Shown here: piece after piece, positions 8,100 to 16,429 of the stretch
How positions within the stretch are numbered: the first letter of the stretch is position 1
How the letters are laid out: each line of letters begins with the position of its first letter
Assembly (NCBI GenBank): GCA_031459935.1
Contig: JAVKHN010000008.1
Coordinates: 1-61,103, forward strand
Direction: 5' to 3'
Origin: Sysuimicrobium calidum
GTDB lineage: Bacteria > Sysuimicrobiota > Sysuimicrobiia > Sysuimicrobiales > Sysuimicrobiaceae
DNA length: 61,103 nucleotides
Program-made: the position numbers and the translations under genes
Notes under the pieces: generated by a model
Seen by the model: the letters and a program-made list of their open reading frames with translations, nothing else
What the model was told of the DNA's origin: nothing
Database searches by the model: none

Positions 8100-8805
8100 G
8101 CTCTCCTCCCTTCATGGCCGCCACGAACCGGTGCGTGATGAGATGAGGGCGGGTGATGGCGCTTCCCACTACCACCGCGAAGGCTCCCAGCTCCAGGCAC
8201 CGCCGTGCCTGACCCGGCTCCCAGATCCGCCCCTCCGCAACCACCGGTATCCCGAACCGTCCCGTCACCGCCTCGACCAGGCGCTGGAGGAGCGTGAAGT
8301 CCGGGGCGTAAGGATCCACGGGTGCCCGTCTGTCCGTATATCCCGCGAGGGTGGTGGCCACCACGTCGAATCCCAGCCGGGCTGCCTCCACCCCTTCCTC
8401 CAGACGGCTCACGTCCGCCCAGAGGGAGATCCTCCAGCGCCCGCGGATCTCCCGGACGAGCCCCGCGAGAGAGATGCCTCCGGGTCGGGGCCGGCTGGTG
8501 GCGTCGAGGGCAAGGATGTGGGCTCCCGCCTCGATGGCCTCCTCGGCCTCCTTGAGGGTGGGGGTGATGGTGACGGGGGAATCCGGGTAGGTGCGCTTCA
8601 CCAGCCCGATCACGGGGAGCGGCACCGCCTCCCGCACGGCCCGAATGTCCTCCCGGGAGTTCACCCGGATTCCGGCCGCACCTCCTTCATACGCCGCCAC
8701 CGCCATCCGGGCCATGAGCTCCGAACCGAACAGGGGCTCCCCGGGAAGGGCCTGGCAGGAGACCACGAGTCCTCTCCGCAGGCGTTCGACCGCCTCGTGC
8801 CCCAT
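8092..8805 (-). CDS. nanE: N-acylglucosamine-6-phosphate 2-epimerase (NanE)
   Basis: A 237-residue TIM-barrel enzyme predicted to convert ManNAc-6-phosphate to GlcNAc-6-phosphate. Family signatures are clear: LVVSCQALPGEPL at the start, GGAAGIRVNSREDI, LPVIGLVKRTYPDSPVTITPT (which carries the conserved lysine), HILALDATSRPRP, VATTLAGYT and VVAEGRIWEPGQA. The end shows AFAVVVGSAITRP, the phosphate-binding strand. It opens the minus-strand transport and catabolic cluster. No good ribosome-binding site is visible before the ATG. The NagA and NagB enzymes expected next are not in the window. Confidence 0.93.
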   Translation of the reverse strand: MGHEAVERLRRGLVVSCQALPGEPLFGSELMARMAVAAYEGGAAGIRVNSREDIRAVREAVPLPVIGLVKRTYPDSPVTITPTLKEAEEAIEAGAHILALDATSRPRPGGISLAGLVREIRGRWRISLWADVSRLEEGVEAARLGFDVVATTLAGYTDRRAPVDPYAPDFTLLQRLVEAVTGRFGIPVVAEGRIWEPGQARRCLELGAFAVVVGSAITRPHLITHRFVAAMKGGEHA

Positions 8806-8821
8806 GGTAAGACGGAGTTCG

Positions 8822-9580
8822 TTACCGCCCGGGCGGTTCCTCTCTTCCGAGCAAGGCGTACCGAAGCAGAAGGTCCCCCTCGTGCTCGCGGACCTCCACC
8901 AGACGCAGCCGCCGGGGAGGATCCAATACCCCCTCGATCAGCCGACGCTCTCCAGAGCCCACCATCCAGGGCGCCAGGGTCAGGAAGAGCTCGTCCACCA
9001 GGTCCAAGGCCAGGAGCCGGGCAGCCAGCACCGGTCCGCCCTCGCACACCACCCACCGGATCCCCCGCGCACGCAACAACTGAAGCATCCGTCCGAGGTC
9101 CACCCCTCCCCGCCCGCACCGCATCACTTCCGCCACCCGGGCGATCCCGCTCAGGGCCCCGGAGGACGCGTCCTCCGGGGCCACCACCAAAGGCGGCCGA
9201 TCCGGATCCGAGAACACCCGGTGGGTGGGGTCCAGGGCGGCCCGGGCGGTGACGATCACAAGGCGCGGAAGCGGAGCAAGCCCCCGGGCGGTGCGGTGGG
9301 CCTGCGCTTCCGGAGGAAGCCTGGGCGGGCCGTAGGCCTCCTCCCGCACCGTGCCCGCGCCCACCAGGACGGCATCGCACGCCTCCCGCAGCCGGCGGAA
9401 GGCCAGGCGGTCCGCAACCCCTCCCATCCCTCCGGTCCTTCCCCGCAGCGTCGCCCCGCCATCTGCGCTCATCACCAGGTGCAGGACCAGGTAGGGCCGG
9501 TCTGGCCGGTCCGGAAACCGCAGGTCCGCGTACAGGCCCTCTGGGGGCTCTTCCTGGAAATCCGGGATCAGTCGGCGCAT
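8822..9580 (-). CDS. RibD C-terminal/dihydrofolate-reductase-fold reductase
   Basis: A 252-residue NADPH-dependent reductase of the RibD C-terminal family, whose classic reaction reduces the ribosylaminopyrimidine in riboflavin synthesis. Signatures are LHLVMSADGGATL near the N-terminus, DAVLVGAGTVREEAYGPPR in the middle, VVCEGGPVLAARLL and VDELFLTLAPWMVG. The deaminase domain of full RibD is missing, so it is either a stand-alone reductase or acts on another pteridine-like substrate. The ATG at 9580 follows a purine-rich AAGGGAG; an in-frame TTG five codons earlier is less likely. It ends 16 bases before nanE and may share a transcript, but a functional link is not obvious. Confidence 0.8.
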   Translation of the reverse strand: MRRLIPDFQEEPPEGLYADLRFPDRPDRPYLVLHLVMSADGGATLRGRTGGMGGVADRLAFRRLREACDAVLVGAGTVREEAYGPPRLPPEAQAHRTARGLAPLPRLVIVTARAALDPTHRVFSDPDRPPLVVAPEDASSGALSGIARVAEVMRCGRGGVDLGRMLQLLRARGIRWVVCEGGPVLAARLLALDLVDELFLTLAPWMVGSGERRLIEGVLDPPRRLRLVEVREHEGDLLLRYALLGREEPPGR

Positions 9581-9607
9581 GCGCTCCCTTTCCAACCGGA
9601 CCCGATG

Positions 9608-9622
9608 CCACTAGTCTAGTGG
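9608..9622. promoter_or_regulatory. Perfect inverted repeat in a divergent intergenic region
   Basis: The bases CCACTAG-T-CTAGTGG form a seven-base perfect inverted repeat around one central base. It lies between the divergent reductase gene (minus) and the first mgtE (plus). The site could be an operator; the TAGACT/TAGTCT inside it could serve as a -10 on either strand, but no convincing -35 is present. Confidence 0.35.
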
Positions 9623-9669
9623 GGAGGCGGGTTGGTGCGCCATGGACCGATCATCCCGGTGGAGGCCCC

Positions 9670-11010
9670 ATGTCCTCCCTGTTGGATCGTGCGCGGGAGT
9701 ACCTGGCGGCCCGTCAGCCGGAGGCGCTGCGGGCCCTGGCGGCTGAGCTGCACCCCGCTGACCTCGCGGACCTCTTCCTCCAGCTCGAGTTCCCGGAACG
9801 CCTGACCCTGCTCCTCCTGCTGGACATGGACCGCGCGGCCCAGGTCCTGGAGGAACTGCCGGATGAGGTGCGCCTGCAACTGGTGGAGCACCTAGGCGAT
9901 GAGGAAGCCGGCCGCCTGATCCTCCAGATGGGCACGGACGAGGCCGCGGACGTGCTGGGAGAGCTCTCCCGGGACCGCCTCCGGCGGCTTCTGGAGCACA
10001 TGGGGCGGGAGGCGGAGGCGGTAGAGGAGCTCCTGCGGTACCCTGAGGACACCGCGGGCGGCCTCATGACCACGGAGTACGTGGCCGTACTCGACCACCT
10101 GCGGGTGCAGGATGCCGTCGAGGAGCTGCGACGGGTAGGGCAGGAGGTGGAGCTCCCCTACTACGTGTACGTGGTGGATCCGGAGGGCCAGCTGCGGGGC
10201 GTGGTGAGCCTGCGGGATCTCGTGGTGGCTCCGCCGGATGCCCCCGTGCGGGAGGTCATGCGCACGGATCTCGTCACCGTCCGACCGGAAGCGGACCGGG
10301 AAGAAGCAGCGCGGCTTCTGGAGAAGTATGACCTCCTAGCCCTGCCCGTGTGTGATGCGCAGGGGCGGCTGTTGGGCATCATCACCGCGGATGATCTCCT
10401 GCGGGTGACCACGGAGGAAGGGACCGAAGACGTGCTGAGGCTGGCTGGAGCTCCGGCTCCGCTCGTGGGGCTTGCGGGAGGACTTCCCTGGAGGTGGGTG
10501 GCGAGGCGGGCGGGGTTTTTGGCCTTCAACCTGATCCTGGACGTGGTGGCCGCGGTGCTCATCAGCCGGTTTCAGTCCACCCTGGAACGGACGGTGGCTC
10601 TGGCCTTCTTCTTCCCCATGATCGCGGCCACCGCGGGCAACGTGGGCACCCAGTCCCTGGCGGTGGCGGTGCGGGGCATGGCCACCGGGTTTCTTGCCGA
10701 GAACCAGTGGGAGGCAGCGGCCCGGGAGGTGCGCACGGGCGCGGTGGTGGGTGGGGTGTGTGGGCTTCTGGCGTTCCTGTTCGCGGCCCTGTGGCAGGGG
10801 AATCTTGCACTCGGACTCGTGGTGGGAAGCGCCATGAGCCTGAGCCTCACCCTTGCGGCCGCATTAGGGATGCTGGTGCCGTTTGGCTTTGTGGCGCTCC
10901 GGGTGGACCCTGCGGTGGCAAGTGGTCCGTTCCTCACCACCCTTACGGACAACCTTTCCCTGGGCCTGTACCTGCTTCTGGCCACCCTGGTGCTGGGAGG
11001 GATGCCGTGA
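9670..11010 (+). CDS. mgtE: Magnesium transporter MgtE (first of two)
   Basis: A 446-residue Mg2+ channel. It has an N-terminal superhelical domain (about residues 1-120), two CBS domains (about 125-250; motifs YYVYVVDPEGQLRGVVSLRD and LPVCDAQGRLLGIITADDL), then five membrane helices. The membrane part shows FFFPMIAATAGNVGTQS and DPAVASGPFLTTLTD, whose last Asp corresponds to the pore acidic residue of the family. The ATG at 9670 follows GGAGG at 9661-9665. It is coupled to a second mgtE by a GTGA overlap. No M-box riboswitch fits in the short leader; the cytoplasmic domain itself is the usual Mg2+ sensor. Confidence 0.94.
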   Translation: MSSLLDRAREYLAARQPEALRALAAELHPADLADLFLQLEFPERLTLLLLLDMDRAAQVLEELPDEVRLQLVEHLGDEEAGRLILQMGTDEAADVLGELSRDRLRRLLEHMGREAEAVEELLRYPEDTAGGLMTTEYVAVLDHLRVQDAVEELRRVGQEVELPYYVYVVDPEGQLRGVVSLRDLVVAPPDAPVREVMRTDLVTVRPEADREEAARLLEKYDLLALPVCDAQGRLLGIITADDLLRVTTEEGTEDVLRLAGAPAPLVGLAGGLPWRWVARRAGFLAFNLILDVVAAVLISRFQSTLERTVALAFFFPMIAATAGNVGTQSLAVAVRGMATGFLAENQWEAAAREVRTGAVVGGVCGLLAFLFAALWQGNLALGLVVGSAMSLSLTLAAALGMLVPFGFVALRVDPAVASGPFLTTLTDNLSLGLYLLLATLVLGGMP

Positions 11011-12338
11011 GCCGACTGGTGGACCGGCTGCAGGAGCTGCTGAGGGACCCGACTCGCCTGCGCGAGGCCGTCCGTGAAGCACACCCCGCGGACGTGGCGG
11101 AGGCCTTGCAGCACCTCCCGGACGCGGAGGCAAAGCAGGTCCTGGAAGCCCTGGGCTCCCGCGGTGCGGAGGTGATGGAGTACCTCCCGCCCGATCGACA
11201 GCGCGCCCTCCTCCACGAGGTCCCCCTCTCCTTGCAGGCCGAGATCCTGGAAGGCATGAGCACGGACGACGCCGCGGACCTCCTGGGACGTCTGGATCCC
11301 GAGGAGGCGCAGTCCCTCCTGGACCGGATGGCGCCCGCGGAGGCCGAGGATGTCCGGAAGCTGCTGCGCTACCGGCCGCAGACCGCGGGCGGCCGCATGA
11401 CCCCGGAGTTCGTGGCGGTGCGCCAGGACTGGACGGTGGAGGAGGCCCTAGAGCACCTGCGGCGGATGGCCCCCCGCGCGGAGACCGTGTACTACGTGTA
11501 CGTGGTGGATCCGGAGGGTCGGCTGCGGGGCGTGGTGAGCCTGCGGGATCTCATCGTGGCCCATCCCGGATCCCGCATTGCCGCGGTGATGACCACCCGG
11601 GTGATCTCCGTGCAGGCGGAGGACGATCAGGAGACCGTGGCCCGTACCTTCAAGAAGTACGGGCTCCTGGCCCTCCCCGTGGTGGACCGGGAAGGGAGAC
11701 TCCTGGGTGTGGTGACCGTGGACGATGTCCTGGACGTGGTGGAGGAGGAGGCCACGGAAGATGCGTACCGGCTTATGGGACTTGTGGAGGCTGTGGAACT
11801 AGAGCGTTCCCCATGGCGGCGGGCCCTGCGGCGGCTCCCGTGGCTGGTGGCCCTCATGGGGCTGGAGGCCGTGGCGGCCCGGGTGGTGGGATACCACGGG
11901 CACGCCCTGCAGGCCCTGGTGGCGCTCGCCTTCTTCATCCCCATGCTGAACGACCAGGCGGGGAACATGGGGATCCAGTGCGCCGCCTTCGCGGTGCGGG
12001 CCATCGCCACGGGGGAGGTGGACCGCCGGACGTACCGGGCTTTCTTCGTCCGGGAGGCGGTGGTGGGCCTCCTCTCGGCGCTGCTGAGCGCCGGGGTGGC
12101 TGCGGCCATCGGGTGGATCTGGTGGCGGGATCCCCGCCTGAGCGTGGCCCTTGCCCTCACGGTCTTCGTGGCGATGAACCTCGCGGCCCTCCTCGGCTCC
12201 CTCATCCCCCTCGGGCTCACGCTGCTGCGCCGGGACCCCGCGGTGGCCTCCGGCCCCTTCATCACCTCCCTCATGGACCTCGTGACCGTCACCGTGTACT
12301 TCACCGTTGCGGTGCGGCTGTTGCGGCTGGGGAGCTAG
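11007..12338 (+). CDS. Magnesium transporter MgtE-like paralogue (second of two)
   Basis: A 443-residue MgtE homologue with the same plan: N domain, a CBS pair (YYVYVVDPEGRLRGVVSLRD, LPVVDREGRLLGVVTVDDV) and a membrane domain ending DPAVASGPFITSLMD. The membrane motif around residues 312-330 has diverged to FFIPMLNDQAGNMGIQCAA, unlike the first copy. The GTG start overlaps the TGA of the first gene. The tandem pair suggests duplication, with this copy perhaps altered in ion preference or forming heterodimers; both ideas are inference. Confidence 0.88.
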   Translation: MSRLVDRLQELLRDPTRLREAVREAHPADVAEALQHLPDAEAKQVLEALGSRGAEVMEYLPPDRQRALLHEVPLSLQAEILEGMSTDDAADLLGRLDPEEAQSLLDRMAPAEAEDVRKLLRYRPQTAGGRMTPEFVAVRQDWTVEEALEHLRRMAPRAETVYYVYVVDPEGRLRGVVSLRDLIVAHPGSRIAAVMTTRVISVQAEDDQETVARTFKKYGLLALPVVDREGRLLGVVTVDDVLDVVEEEATEDAYRLMGLVEAVELERSPWRRALRRLPWLVALMGLEAVAARVVGYHGHALQALVALAFFIPMLNDQAGNMGIQCAAFAVRAIATGEVDRRTYRAFFVREAVVGLLSALLSAGVAAAIGWIWWRDPRLSVALALTVFVAMNLAALLGSLIPLGLTLLRRDPAVASGPFITSLMDLVTVTVYFTVAVRLLRLGS

Positions 12339-12339
12339 G

Positions 12340-13128
12340 ATGCCGGTCTACAAGGCGGAAGGGATCGTGCTGGGTCGCCGCAACCTGGGGGAGGCGGATC
12401 GGATCCTCACCCTCCTCACCCGGGAGCACGGGAAGCTGGCGGTGAAGGCAAAGGCGGTCCGGCGGCCCACCAGTCGCCTGGCGGGGCGACTCGAGCCCTT
12501 CACCCACGCCCGGTTCCTCCTGGCCCGCGGCCGGACCCTGGACGTGGTGGCTCAGGTGGAGGTGGTCGCGGGCTTCGCGGCCCTGCGCGCCGACCTCCTC
12601 CGCACCGCTTGGGCCGCGGTGTGCACGGAGCTCACGGATCGGATGCTGCAGGAGCTGGAGCCGCACCCCGAGGTGTTCGAGGCGCTGCTGCAGGCCCAGG
12701 AGGTCCTGGCGGGCGGGGATCCGGAGGTGGCGACGTTGTGGTACGCCCTGCGGCTGATAAGCCTGCTGGGCTACCGGCCCGTGCTCGATCGGTGCGCCCG
12801 CTGCGGGCAGCCGGTGCGGGGGAGTTGGGCGTGGCACATCACAGCCGGCGGCCTCCTGTGCACGGCCTGCGCCCTCCGGGATCCCCAGGCGTGCGGGATC
12901 CGCGGGGAGACCGTGGGAGCCCTGCGGTTTCTGAGCCGCGCCCGCCCCCGCGACCTCGCCCGACTGCGGCTTTCCGCTCCCGCCCGGGCGGAAGCCCTGG
13001 ACGCCCTGATGACGTATGCGGAGGCCCGAATAGAAGGACGCCTGCGCAGCCTGGGGGTTCTGCGGGCCCTGCAGGTCCCCTCCGCGCGGCCGCACGGAGG
13101 GGATATACTTGAAAGGAAGACCCCCTGA
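12340..13128 (+). CDS. recO: DNA repair protein RecO
   Basis: A 262-residue recombination mediator that helps load RecA at gaps with RecR. The N-terminal OB fold starts YKAEGIVLGRRNLGEADRI, followed by LTREHGKLAVKAKAVRRP, typical of RecO. A zinc-finger-like motif is present (CARCGQPV near residues 152-159, then CTAC near 175-178). The ATG sits one base after the mgtE stop, so it is probably cotranscribed. Length matches the family. Confidence 0.92.
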   Translation: MPVYKAEGIVLGRRNLGEADRILTLLTREHGKLAVKAKAVRRPTSRLAGRLEPFTHARFLLARGRTLDVVAQVEVVAGFAALRADLLRTAWAAVCTELTDRMLQELEPHPEVFEALLQAQEVLAGGDPEVATLWYALRLISLLGYRPVLDRCARCGQPVRGSWAWHITAGGLLCTACALRDPQACGIRGETVGALRFLSRARPRDLARLRLSAPARAEALDALMTYAEARIEGRLRSLGVLRALQVPSARPHGGDILERKTP

Positions 13129-13138
13129 GGTGCGATCG

Positions 13139-13384
13139 ATGGAGATCGATCTGGATCGGGCGAAGCAGGTCCTGGTGAAGCTCTCCGAGGCCCTGCAGGA
13201 GGTGCGGGAGGTGGTGCGGGTGGACCACAGCGGGCTGGTCCGGCTGCGCACCAACGGCCGGACCATCGAGCTCCCGCTTGCCTGGGCGGCCGCAGGGCTT
13301 TTGGGGCTGCTTGTGGCCTCCGTGGTCTCTGGGATGCAGGGCCGGGAGCGGATTCGGGAGGAAGAGCCCCTCGGCATCGGCTAG
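13139..13384 (+). CDS. Small single-pass membrane protein, unknown function
   Basis: An 81-residue protein. The first half is charged and probably helical (MEIDLDRAKQVLVKLSEALQ), the middle carries GLVRLRTNGRTIELPL, and one membrane segment (LAWAAAGLLGLLVASVVSG, about residues 47-65) is followed by a short charged tail. The ATG is spaced nine bases from an AGG; a GTG three codons earlier is possible. It lies ten bases after recO and before a strong hairpin. I do not recognise the family. Its layout resembles small DUF4342-like proteins, but that is only a resemblance. Confidence 0.65.
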   Translation: MEIDLDRAKQVLVKLSEALQEVREVVRVDHSGLVRLRTNGRTIELPLAWAAAGLLGLLVASVVSGMQGRERIREEEPLGIG

Positions 13385-13419
13385 CGGGGGAGGCGCCGCC
13401 ACGGCGGCGCAACGTCCCA

Positions 13420-13461
13420 GGAGACCTCCGTCCCGTATCGGGCGGAGGTCCTCCGCGTTTT
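13420..13461 (+). terminator. Strong hairpin with short U-run before glyQ
   Basis: Bases 13424-13430 pair with 13443-13449 and 13432-13435 with 13439-13442. An outer arm 13420-13423/13451-13454 is separated by one bulge, giving about 15 pairs with a three-base loop. GCGTTTT follows. It can terminate the mgtE-recO transcript or attenuate glyQ. No T-box sequence motif is visible in the 90-base gap. Confidence 0.55.
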
Positions 13462-13473
13462 GGAGGGAAGCGG

Positions 13474-14364
13474 ATGCGGTTTCAGGAGCTCATCCTCGCC
13501 CTGGATCGGTACTGGGCGGACTACGGGTGTGTGATCGCCCAGCCCTACGACGTGGAAGTAGGGGCGGGAACCATGCACCCCGCCACCTTCCTCCGGGTCC
13601 TCGGGCCGGAACCCTGGAAGGTGGCGTATGTGCAGTTCAGCCGTCGGCCCGGGGACGCCCGGTACGGCGAGAACCCCAACCGTCTGGGCGCTTACTACCA
13701 GTACCAGGTCATCCTCAAGCCCTCCCCGGAGGATGTGCAGGAGGTGTACCTGCGCAGCCTGGAGGCACTCGGGATCGACCTCCGCACCCACGACGTGCGG
13801 TTCGTGGAGGATGACTGGGAGTCCCCGACCCTGGGCGCCTGGGGCCTGGGGTGGGAGGTGTGGCTCGATGGCATGGAGATCACCCAGTTCACGTACTTCC
13901 AGCAGTGCGGGGGAATGGACTGCCGCCCCGTGTGCGCGGAGATCACGTACGGGCTGGAGCGGCTGTGCATGTACCTGCAGCGGAAGAGCAGCGTGTTCGA
14001 TCTGGAGTGGGCCCCGGGGATCTCCTACGGGGAGCTGCGGCACCGGGAGGAGGTGGAGTGGAGCCGGTACGGGTTCGAGCGGGCGGACGTCCAGCGGCTG
14101 CGGACGTGGTTCGACGCTTACGAGCAGGAGGCCAGTGCGGCCCTGGAGGCGGGCCTCGTCCTCCCCGCCTACGACTACGTGCTGAAGTGCTCCCATGTCT
14201 TCAACCTCTTGGACGCCCGGGGAGCGGTAGGGGTCCAGGAACGGGCGTCCCTTATGGCCCGATGCCGCCGCCTGGCCCGGCAGGTGGCGGAGCGCTACCT
14301 CGCCCAGCGGGAGGCCATGGGATGGCCCCTCCTGAGGGAGGCCGCGGAGGTGCGGGGTGCCTAG
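13474..14364 (+). CDS. glyQ: Glycyl-tRNA synthetase alpha subunit
   Basis: The 296-residue catalytic subunit of the bacterial (alpha-beta)2 glycyl-tRNA synthetase. Signature segments are present: LDRYWADYGCVIAQPYD, MHPATFLRVLGPEPW, YVQFSRRPGDARYGENPNR and FTYFQQCGGMDC. Length fits the family. The beta subunit follows with an eight-base overlap, which helps balanced synthesis. The ATG follows TTTTGGAGGGAAGCGG, a good ribosome-binding site. Confidence 0.97.
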   Translation: MRFQELILALDRYWADYGCVIAQPYDVEVGAGTMHPATFLRVLGPEPWKVAYVQFSRRPGDARYGENPNRLGAYYQYQVILKPSPEDVQEVYLRSLEALGIDLRTHDVRFVEDDWESPTLGAWGLGWEVWLDGMEITQFTYFQQCGGMDCRPVCAEITYGLERLCMYLQRKSSVFDLEWAPGISYGELRHREEVEWSRYGFERADVQRLRTWFDAYEQEASAALEAGLVLPAYDYVLKCSHVFNLLDARGAVGVQERASLMARCRRLARQVAERYLAQREAMGWPLLREAAEVRGA

Positions 14365-16429
14365 GCTTCTCGTGGAGATCGGCGTGGAGGAGATGCCCGC
14401 CCGCTTCGTGCTCCCGGCCCTGGAGCAGCTGGAAGCTGGACTTCGGGCTTTGCTGGCGGAGGAGGGGCTGGGGGCTGGGGAGGTCCGGACCTTCGGAACA
14501 CCCCGGAGGCTAGTGGTCATTGCCCCGGAGGTGCCGGAGCGACAGGAGGACGCGGTGCGCGAGGTGCGGGGCCCCGCGGTGAAGGTGGCCTACGACGTCC
14601 AGGGAAGACCCACGCAGGCGGCACTGGGCTTCGCCCGATCGCAGGGTGTGGCCGTGGACAGCTTGGAGCGGAGGAGTACGGAAGCGGGGGAGTACGTGTT
14701 CGCGCGGGTGCGGATCCCGGGTCGGCCTACTCCGGAGGTCCTGCGGGAGCGCCTGCCCCGCCTCATCACGGGCCTCTCGTTCCCCAAGACCATGCGGTGG
14801 GGGGCGCATGAGTTGCGGTACGGCCGGCCCCTCCGATGGATCGTGGCCATGCTGGATGATCAGGTGATCGCGTTCGAGGTGGCAGGGGTGCGGAGTGGCC
14901 GCACCACCCGCGGGCACCGGGTCCTCAACCCCGGGCCGCACGCGATCCCGCACGCCGCGGAATACGAGCGGGTGGTGGAGGAAGCCCGGGTGGTGGTGGA
15001 CCACCGGCGGCGGGCGGCGCAGATCCGGGAAGAGGTGCGGCGCCTGGCCGCGGAGGTGGGCGGTGAGGCCATCGCACCGGCCTCGCTCCTCGAAGAGGTC
15101 ACCTTTCTCGTGGAACATCCCACGCCCTTCCGGGGCGCCTTCGACCCGGACTTCCTCCGCCTTCCCCGGGAGATCCTCATCACGGTGATGCAGCACCACC
15201 AGCGCTACTTCCCTGTGGAGCGGGAGGGGCGGTTGCTTCCCTACTTCATCGCGGTGCGAGACGGGGACGAGGTGGGGTTGGAGCAGGTGCGGGAGGGGAA
15301 CGAGTGGGTCCTGCGGGCCCGCCTGGAGGACGCCCGTTTCTTCTACGAGGAGGATCGGAAGGTCCCTCTCGCCGCCCGGCTGGAGCAGCTGGGGGACATG
15401 GTGTTCGTGGAGCGGCTGGGCACGGTGCGGGAGAAGGTGGAACGGCTGCGGTCCCTCGCGGCATGGCTGGCGGCACAGCTCCGCCTGTCGGAGGAGGAGC
15501 GGACGCATCTGGTGCGGGCCGCGGAGCTGTGCAAAGCGGACCTCGCCACCCACGTGGTGGGGGAGTTCCCGGAGCTCGCGGGCACCGTCGGGGGGCTCTA
15601 CGCGCGGCTGGATGGCGAACCGGAGGCTGTGGCGGAGGCCATCGCGGAGCACCTGCGGCCGCGTACCGCGGAGGACACTCCTCCCCGCAGCTGGCTGGGA
15701 GCCCTGCTGGGGATCGCGGACCGGGCGGACACGCTCGCGGGGTGCCTGGGGATCGGGCTCGCGCCCACGGGCTCCGCGGATCCGTACGGGCTGCGCCGGG
15801 CCGCGAGCAGCCTATTTGAGATCCTCTGCCTCCACCGCGTTCGGATCCCGCTGTCTGCCCTGATCCGTCGGGCTTTGGAAGGATACCCGGGCCTTGGGGA
15901 CCGCCTGGAGGAGGTGTGGGCCTTCGTGCTCGGGCGGTTGCGGGCGTGGCTGCTGGAGCGGGGGTACACCCACGACGCGGTGGAGGCGGTGCTGGGTGTC
16001 CCCTGGTCCAGCGTGGCGGACCTGGTGGACCGGACGGAGGCCCTCATCCGGTTTCGGGCCACCCCCGCCTTCGCGGCCCTGTACGAGGCCTTCGATCGGG
16101 CCCACCGCATCCTCGATCCCGCTCTCCTCTCCGATGGAGAACCGGTGGCTCAGAATGAGGCGGAGCGGGACCTGCTGGAGGCCATCCGGGCGGTGCGCCC
16201 CAAAGTGGAAGCGTACGTCTCCTCGTCGCGGTACGAGGCGGCCCTTGCGGAGCTGTCCGGGCTGCGGGACCCCGTGGCGCGGTTCTTCGATGCCGTCTTC
16301 GTCAACGATCCGGACCCGGAGGTGCGGCGCCGCCGCCACCTCCTGCTGGGGGAGGTGGTGCGGCTGGTGCGGGGGATCGCGGATCTCTCGCGGCTTGCGG
16401 TGGCTCCCGGGGAGCTGGGGGCGGAGTGA
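14357..16429 (+). CDS. glyS: Glycyl-tRNA synthetase beta subunit
   Basis: The 690-residue tRNA-recognising subunit of glycyl-tRNA synthetase. It begins LLVEIGVEEMPARFV, the conserved N-terminal motif of GlyS. Further motifs are RTFGTPRRLVV, FPKTMRW, ITVMQHHQRYF and the HD-like DKADTLAGC-type segment seen here as DRADTLAGCLGIGLAPTGS. The start is the GTG at 14357 inside the end of glyQ. The final TGA shares a base with the ATG of the dGTPase gene. Confidence 0.96.
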   Translation: MPRLLVEIGVEEMPARFVLPALEQLEAGLRALLAEEGLGAGEVRTFGTPRRLVVIAPEVPERQEDAVREVRGPAVKVAYDVQGRPTQAALGFARSQGVAVDSLERRSTEAGEYVFARVRIPGRPTPEVLRERLPRLITGLSFPKTMRWGAHELRYGRPLRWIVAMLDDQVIAFEVAGVRSGRTTRGHRVLNPGPHAIPHAAEYERVVEEARVVVDHRRRAAQIREEVRRLAAEVGGEAIAPASLLEEVTFLVEHPTPFRGAFDPDFLRLPREILITVMQHHQRYFPVEREGRLLPYFIAVRDGDEVGLEQVREGNEWVLRARLEDARFFYEEDRKVPLAARLEQLGDMVFVERLGTVREKVERLRSLAAWLAAQLRLSEEERTHLVRAAELCKADLATHVVGEFPELAGTVGGLYARLDGEPEAVAEAIAEHLRPRTAEDTPPRSWLGALLGIADRADTLAGCLGIGLAPTGSADPYGLRRAASSLFEILCLHRVRIPLSALIRRALEGYPGLGDRLEEVWAFVLGRLRAWLLERGYTHDAVEAVLGVPWSSVADLVDRTEALIRFRATPAFAALYEAFDRAHRILDPALLSDGEPVAQNEAERDLLEAIRAVRPKVEAYVSSSRYEAALAELSGLRDPVARFFDAVFVNDPDPEVRRRRHLLLGEVVRLVRGIADLSRLAVAPGELGAE

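Noticed and set aside
9596..9669. M-box magnesium riboswitch before mgtE
   Set aside because: The leader is too short and shows none of the conserved M-box core; only an inverted repeat is present.
13385..13473. T-box riboswitch before glyQ
   Set aside because: The gap is only about 90 bases and lacks the conserved T-box sequence and a stem I with a glycine specifier.
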